Assembly (NCBI GenBank): GCA_004194705.1
Contig: SADC01000026.1
Location: 62,001-126,000 of the forward strand
DNA: 64,000 nt
Origin: Ditylenchus dipsaci
Taxonomy: Eukaryota > Nematoda > Chromadorea > Rhabditida > Anguinidae
Direction of reading: 5' to 3'
Shown here: positions 58,595 through 64,000 of the stretch, piece by piece
Numbering within the stretch: the first letter of the stretch is position 1
How the letters are laid out: every line of letters starts with the position of its first letter
Made by a program: the position numbers and the translations under genes
The notes under the pieces: generated by a model
Told to the model about the DNA's origin: nothing
Seen by the model: the letters and a program-made list of their open reading frames with translations, nothing else
Databases searched by the model: none

Positions 58595-60384
58595 ACCTTT
58601 ATGTTGTAGAGCACGGTCGATTTTCTGGTGAAAAAACTGGTGAAAAAAGATGGCTGGGAGTCGAGATAGAAACAAAAAAGAGTTTGAAAAATAGTCCTTG
58701 TCCTGCGGCACTATTAGGGGAGCCCTAGAAAAACGATACAGAAGAAACAATTTCAAAAAAAAAAAAACAAGGAAACCATTTGAGTTGTCCCTTGCACACC
58801 CTCTATATTCGAAGACGTCGGAAAAATCGGGAAAATTTGAGGTTATTTTGAGGTAATCTGAAATCTAAAAATCAAAATCGGTATAGCTTGTCGGAGTTAA
58901 GAAAACTCCACAAACAAAATTTCTGTGGGCTGAGATATAGGTCCTCAAAGTCGGGGCGCGCCTTGTCAGATTTTAAGTCGCTATAGGGTGTTTGGAAGCA
59001 TTTTGAAAAAAAGTTGATTCGGAGGGGGGGGGGGGCATAATATCCAAGCAGAGTTGAAAATACTTTAGAAATATGAAATATCAAACGCTAGTGAAATTAT
59101 TAAAAACCCGTTTTTTTGGTACTTGTGCTGTTTAAGCCCCACCTCATTTTTGTCATGTGTCCCGTGTGCCTCGAATTGTAATTTACAAGTCCCAGTCATC
59201 TGATTGTTTCTCATGAATTAGGAGTCTTGGATTTGGCTTTGGACGTATTTTTGACGCTAACAAAATTTAAAAAAATAAGGGGCTCAAACAGCACAAGTAC
59301 TTTAGCACAAGTACCTTTTAAAATTTAATAATATGGCAAAAGCACAAAAAACTTACAGCTATCAGAAATACTTTCCAAGCGAAGCTTGAAAGATGGCGCA
59401 CACTAAAGGGCAATTGGTGTTTATCAAAGATGCGTAATTCTAGTTTGCAGACACCTTTTAGTTCAGACATCTAGTAAATAGAAAATGAAAAATGTTTTTC
59501 AAGCCAATTTTCAAGATTTAAGCTTGTTTAAAATTTTATGTTATTTCTATTTAAATTTGGTATTTTGGTATATACGTATCTAACTTATAGTCAAATATCT
59601 TATCAGTTTTTGCAAAAACGAGCTGAACCATAGTGTGCGCATTTAAGTGTTAAATTTAAAAGCAAAATATTTTAGAATGGACAATACGTAAAAACGCCCA
59701 GTTTAGAAGAAAAAGTGCCTAGAGAATGTGAAAATGTGCCCAGTTTTTCGAAACTGTGCCCAGTTTTATGTGAAAACGTGCCCAGTTGTGGGAAAATGTG
59801 CACACTTCTTGATGCATCGTGTTATATTTATTATGCCTTAAGCGGGAAGTGCACGACACGACTTTGACCTATTGAAAAACCTTTTATACTAGACCTTTTA
59901 TTTAAACCTTTTATACTCAAGATAGCTGTGGTAAGGCTGGTCACAAAACCGCTTGCAGTATCCACTATGGAGCAATCTACACCGAGATACGGACTTCTTA
60001 AAGTTGTGAAATTTGACAGCTAGGATATATTGCTGACTGACATCAATTTCCAACATTTCAGTGTGGTGCAGTGAAAACACTGTCAGTCACGTTTTTAAAA
60101 ATTGTTTCTTCAAGCTGAAATAGCAACAAATGTGTGTTCTATCACACGGGGAGAATAGCATCGAGGTGTGGAGGGCGGTGTTGAGAAATGGGTTTCTGAA
60201 CGTGATAAAAAACCATTGACAGGTTGCAAAAATATTCGTTATATAAAAATATTTATCGGATTTTGCAATGGGTTGCATTAAATGATGTTGCGTAATTTAA
60301 TGAAACCCATCATATAAAAAGATTCAATTCTTATAAATAAAATTCTTCAATTCTTGTAACGGTAACTTTTTCACCATCTCATCA

Positions 60385-60585
60385 AGCGGCTAGGTGAAAA
60401 CCTGTTTAACGAAAACTTGCTTAGCGGAAATATTATATAAGACCACAATATTATTAGTTAACAGGTTCATGAAATAATTTCGAAACAGAATTGCTTCCTT
60501 GTGAAACCTATCAACTAATTATTTGTCTTCTTATATGAAAATTTCATTTAGCTTTCGTTTTTCGTTTTCACCTAGCCTGTCAAGC
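60385..60585. mobile_element. Candidate MITE with GGCTAGGTGAAAAC ends, private to duplication copy B
   Basis: CGGCTAGGTGAAAACCTGTT is matched at the right by CGTTTTCACCTAGCC. Copy A has no counterpart between CATCCCATTAATGG and CCCATTTCTCATCCAG. TCAAGC occurs on both sides, a possible target duplication. Confidence 0.6.
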
Positions 60586-61892
60586 CCATTTCTCATCCAG
60601 AGTGAAATTTAAAAAAAAAGCCGAAGTGCGTGTTCTTCGTCGAATAGCCGCACCGTCTTCAGTGTTTTAATGTCGCAGGTTCGACTCACCGTTGGAGTCT
60701 TTTTTAATTATTTTATATTTTCGCGCTAGCTTGTTCACTTCTGATGTGTTTGAATATATCTATTTTACAATAATATATTATTGTTTTCGAAATATATCAA
60801 TATTTCTTCAAAAACGCACCACCTGCGGGTCGAACCTCGAACCAGACCGATAGTTTTTCCACTGCACCATACAGTCATGCTTGAAATTGGTTTGTGTTAG
60901 ATGAAGCGTATTTCTTCAAGCAGAAATAGCAACAAATGTATGCTCTATTATACGATTGCCGAAATATGCCGACATATTTCTCGATCTAGAGGATTTTTTT
61001 CTTTTTTACAAAAACTGGGCGGATTTTCACTATTTCGGCTATAATGAAAAAAACTGGGCACTTTTTCACATTATCTGGGCAATTTTTCCAGGAACTGTAT
61101 TTTTACGTATTGTTTTTTATAATAAGAGGTATAAACCATACGATTTCAGGACTTTCTGCAAGTCCTCCCAAATCATAAACAATGATTTTTTTGTAAGAAT
61201 AATTAAAAGTAATTGTGTAGAAGCAATAGCAGCTCTAAGAGATGGTAGAATTTCACATCAGATGCGAATAAAAACACAACATCTTCAGGGAATTTTCCAA
61301 CCTAAAAACTCTTTTATCAATTAATGTGAGATTTAGTGATACAGAGTGTATTATGAAAGAACGCTTTGTTAACAACCAAAACTTTTTCTGTAGGTCTTTT
61401 TTCAAAACTCAGTTTTCTCTGATCGATTTAATTCATAATGCTTTTTTGCACCCTGGTAGCGAATAACGCCCGTCAACTCACCCCTCTCCTCCTTTCCCTA
61501 AATTTTTCCTTGCAAAACTTAAGTGGAGAGTATCCAAATATATGTCCCAAAGTCCGGAACTTCTCACGTCACAACTTCCGTACGCTGACCTACCCTTCAA
61601 GCCTAAGCCTATAGCCTAACCTTATTGTTCCAATAGGCAGTTACAGCGATTTCAGGAGGGTCAAGCTTGGGCGGAGGAGGTGTGTATTAGCTACTTCAAA
61701 ATGCCATCAAACGGCCCAAACGAAACAGGGACCAAGACATTATATAACAAAAAAATTCATATTTCGATTCGCGTTTACATATTTTCGGAATTAAGATATG
61801 GAAGAAGATATGGAGTATATAGTGTATCAAAAGTTATAGTGTATCAAATTTTTTGACACACCGAATAGTTAGGAAAAATATGGCTACTCTGG

Positions 61893-62253
61893 TTAAAGGA
61901 CCATTGCCGTCTACGGCCACGGAAATTTGGACTTTTTGAATTGGCGGGGACAGCTAAATTACTGCGAAAATATTTTTGAAATATTTTTAGTTTGCAAATT
62001 AAATTTTTCCAAAATTTTGAATGATCTACTAGTCGAGCCCAACGTTGCTTGACATTGCCAGATCGGATGTCAAGCACAGCCACTGCACTACAACTTAATT
62101 ACAATTCCAGAAGACTCGCTTCGACCAATACACACAAATTATAATTTCAAATAAAAATAAATAATTCAAAAAATATTTTCGCAGTAATTTAGCTGTCCCC
62201 GCCAATTCAAAAAATCCAAATTTCATTGGCCGTAGACGGCAATGGTCCTTTAA
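61893..62253. mobile_element. TTAA-AGGACCAT MITE in duplication copy B
   Basis: Same as 37990-38353, so the insertion predates the duplication. Confidence 0.82.
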
Positions 62254-62394
62254 GATATTTTAAAAAAGTTATTTTCAAAAACATTTTTAGCTTATTTTGT
62301 TGACAACCCGGCGTTACAATGTCATAAAAAAATTGTGCAGAATTAATAGTTAATGATCAACGTTATAAATATGAGAACTGAAAAATTCCTATAA

Positions 62395-62570
62395 AAGATA
62401 CCCTAAGAACTGAAATCGAAACAGAAAAAACATCAGAAAAAGTTGATAAGTTGCTATCACATTTTGATTTTCAAGCCATTTTGTTAGAATTTTTCAATGC
62501 TGATATTAATAATAATGATTCAACTTTTTCTTCCGCACAAGACTGTCTGACATCACAACTAGGGTTCGTA
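62395..62570 (+). pseudogene. Plus-strand coding remnant, part 1 (duplication copy B)
   Basis: Open in copy B: DTLRTEIETEKTSEKVDKLL, SHFDFQAILLEFFNADINNN, DSTFSSAQDCLTSQLG, then runs into MITE-like GC-rich sequence. Acidic/hydrophobic alternation suggests a helical protein. No family recognised. Confidence 0.42.
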
Positions 62571-62819
62571 GCCCCCGAGGGCAATTCTCCGTTTCCCCGT
62601 GCCCCGCGCGATCATTGCGGTCATTCATTTTTTTGAAAAAGAAGATCGCGCGTGGAGTTATGAAAAGCGGCGCTAGTATAGATTAGACAGGGTGCTTTAT
62701 CACGATGTTAGACGCTAGTGGAGAATTGGATCCTATTTTTGCCTTGGTCCCCCCTGTTGGTTTTTTTCTCAAAAATATGCCTTGGTGTCCTCTGTTTATT
62801 TTGCACCAAGGCAAAAATG

Positions 62820-63202
62820 GGAATCGATACTCCAGTTGCTCCAAATTTTTACGGTGATAAAATAGAAATAATTTTACAGCAGATAACAAGTATTTTGAAC
62901 AAACATTTTAACCTTGCTTATATTAAGAATCGGAAATTGATCAGAAAGCTTGAACTTCTTCAAATATTTCAAGCTTTTGCATGGAAACTCTTTTCCTTTT
63001 GCAATGTAGTGGATGTTATTGTGCATATATGATATGTTGTATGACATCTAAAACAACTCTTTTTAATTATTATTTGGTTAATTATTTATTGGTTGAAATA
63101 CTTTTCGACCCACAAAATTCTCCTATCATCCAACAAAAGTCTCGTTTCCTACATCAAATCGCGAAGATATTTTTGGTTCAACATGTAGCCGTGAATTTCT
63201 AG
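62820..63202 (+). pseudogene. Plus-strand coding remnant, part 2 (duplication copy B)
   Basis: IDTPVAPNFYGDKIEIILQQ, ITSILNKHFNLAYIKNRKLI and LLQIFQAFAWKLFSFCNVVD end at TGA (63032). In a second frame, coding-like sequence resumes with MTSKTTLFNYYLVNYLLVEI and RFLHQIAKIFLVQHVAVNF to a stop at 63202. A single indel near 63020 would join them. In copy A the hAT MITE at 39180 sits inside the second part. Confidence 0.45.
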
Positions 63203-64000
63203 TTCCTAACAAGATATCTTCATTGCATCATCTTCGATAAATTAAACGATTAATCGATAAACAATTTACTGGGATAGTCCATAAGTTCGCGGGGTTTATA
63301 CACAGTTCGCAGGGTTTCTGCTTGGGTTTCATAAATTTTTAATTATAAAAGCTATTAAAAAATGTCAAATGGGTTTTAAAATGAAAATCTATTTGTAAAA
63401 CTAGGACAAATTTTTTTGATGGTATCCAATTTTAATTTTCTGTTTTAAATTTATCGACTTCTGTCGGACCATCGTTGATCCGCGGCTGACATCGGGCATT
63501 CCAATTTCTGACAAGATGAGACTGACTTTTTGGCTGCTTACTTTAATCGTAGTCGAAGTTGAGACGAGAGACGACGATAATTATTGATTTGAGGCCTAGA
63601 AACTCAGATGCAATTATTTTCTCATAAATACTCCTCTCGGGACAAAAATCTTTTCAAATCAAACAAGACTCACGACACTCTCAGGAATCAAGAGCGGGAA
63701 GTCAGCGAGCTCTTACATAACCGAAAACAGGGTTTTTCGGCAAACAAACTGTAACCGAAAGCCAGTTTCGAAAAAACCGCGGAGACAGAAAACTAGGTTT
63801 ATACCGATTTTTTTACGGCAAAAATTAACCGAAAATAACCGCCGAAAATTTTTTGAAAAACTCGGAACCGAAATCCGGCTTTGAAAAAACCGGTTTTTTT
63901 GAAGACCAATCTGAAAAAAAGCGCTGAATAACATACTCGGAATATAACGGCGTTTAAGATATCACGGCACCTCTAGCTGGTCCACAAGGTTACCGTATTT

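Larger units (their letters stand above)
57629..61301 (-). pseudogene. Partial duplicate of DUF1647-like copy 2 (three exons)
   Basis: Exons 61301-61142 (YDLGG), 59470-59357 (WK) and 57789-57629 (D.S) mirror 37404-37243, 35855-35742 and 34338-34176. The WK exon is intact at 114 bp. The other two have each lost two single bases relative to copy A (162 to 160 and 163 to 161 bp), breaking the frame. The downstream exons are outside the duplicated block, so a full protein cannot be made from this copy unless it is spliced to something else. Confidence 0.8.
57591..64000. repeat. Segmental duplication, copy B (continues past the window)
   Basis: Direct-orientation partner of 34138-40510, offset about 23.5 kb. 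It contains the same three exons of the DUF1647-like copy 2 gene, the same MITE at 61893-62253 and the same plus-strand coding remnant, but lacks the 39180-39600 hAT MITE and has its own insertions (58307-58594, around 60390-60582). Confidence 0.92.

Overview
This is a stretch of an animal (metazoan invertebrate) nuclear genome: AT-rich, intron-rich and very full of DNA transposons. Coding sequence is split into short exons of about 110-260 bp with GT..AG borders, separated by introns of 45 bp to several kb, and most of the space is palindromic miniature inverted-repeat elements (MITEs). The gene content (two members of a DUF1647-like, glycosyltransferase-like family and a METTL24/Methyltransf_22-like gene) and a possible spliced-leader acceptor 6 bp upstream of a start codon would fit a nematode or a related invertebrate. 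That assignment is inference only.

Layout. 1-9 kb: the last exon of an unrecognised gene (1042-1215), then repeats. 9.1-23.1 kb (+): an eight-exon DUF1647-like gene encoding a predicted type II membrane protein of about 405 aa; its introns hold hAT, pogo-like and other palindromic MITEs. 25.3-37.4 kb (-): a paralogue with the same exon borders, convergent with the first (tails 2.3 kb apart); its introns contain a 1.58-kb hAT transposon with intact ends (29026-30607). 34.1-40.5 kb: a block duplicated in direct orientation at 57.6-64.0 kb, carrying three exons of the paralogue and a plus-strand coding remnant. 43-47.5 kb: hairpin repeats, one of which is split by a 1.1-kb Tc1/mariner-like foldback element. 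47.4-50.6 kb: a kilobase-scale palindrome with arrays of a GGTGCAAA-containing repeat. 50.7-52.5 kb: remnants of a second hAT transposase and of Tc1/mariner transposases. 53.0-55.4 kb (-): a four-exon METTL24-like methyltransferase gene.

Two themes stand out. First, in nearly every recognisable coding exon set, frame is kept only if one or two bases are restored in a homopolymer run. The two DUF1647-like paralogues have matching exon lengths and phases after such correction, which looks more like uncorrected sequencing/assembly indels than independent pseudogene decay. Second, the transposon landscape is modular: several MITE families share a core while both terminal arms differ between copies but match each other within a copy, and several hAT elements are filled with arrays of a short motif (CAAGGT, GGAGAATTCT, GGGAATATTCCC). 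No prokaryotic operon, CRISPR array, rRNA gene or convincing intact tRNA gene was seen.
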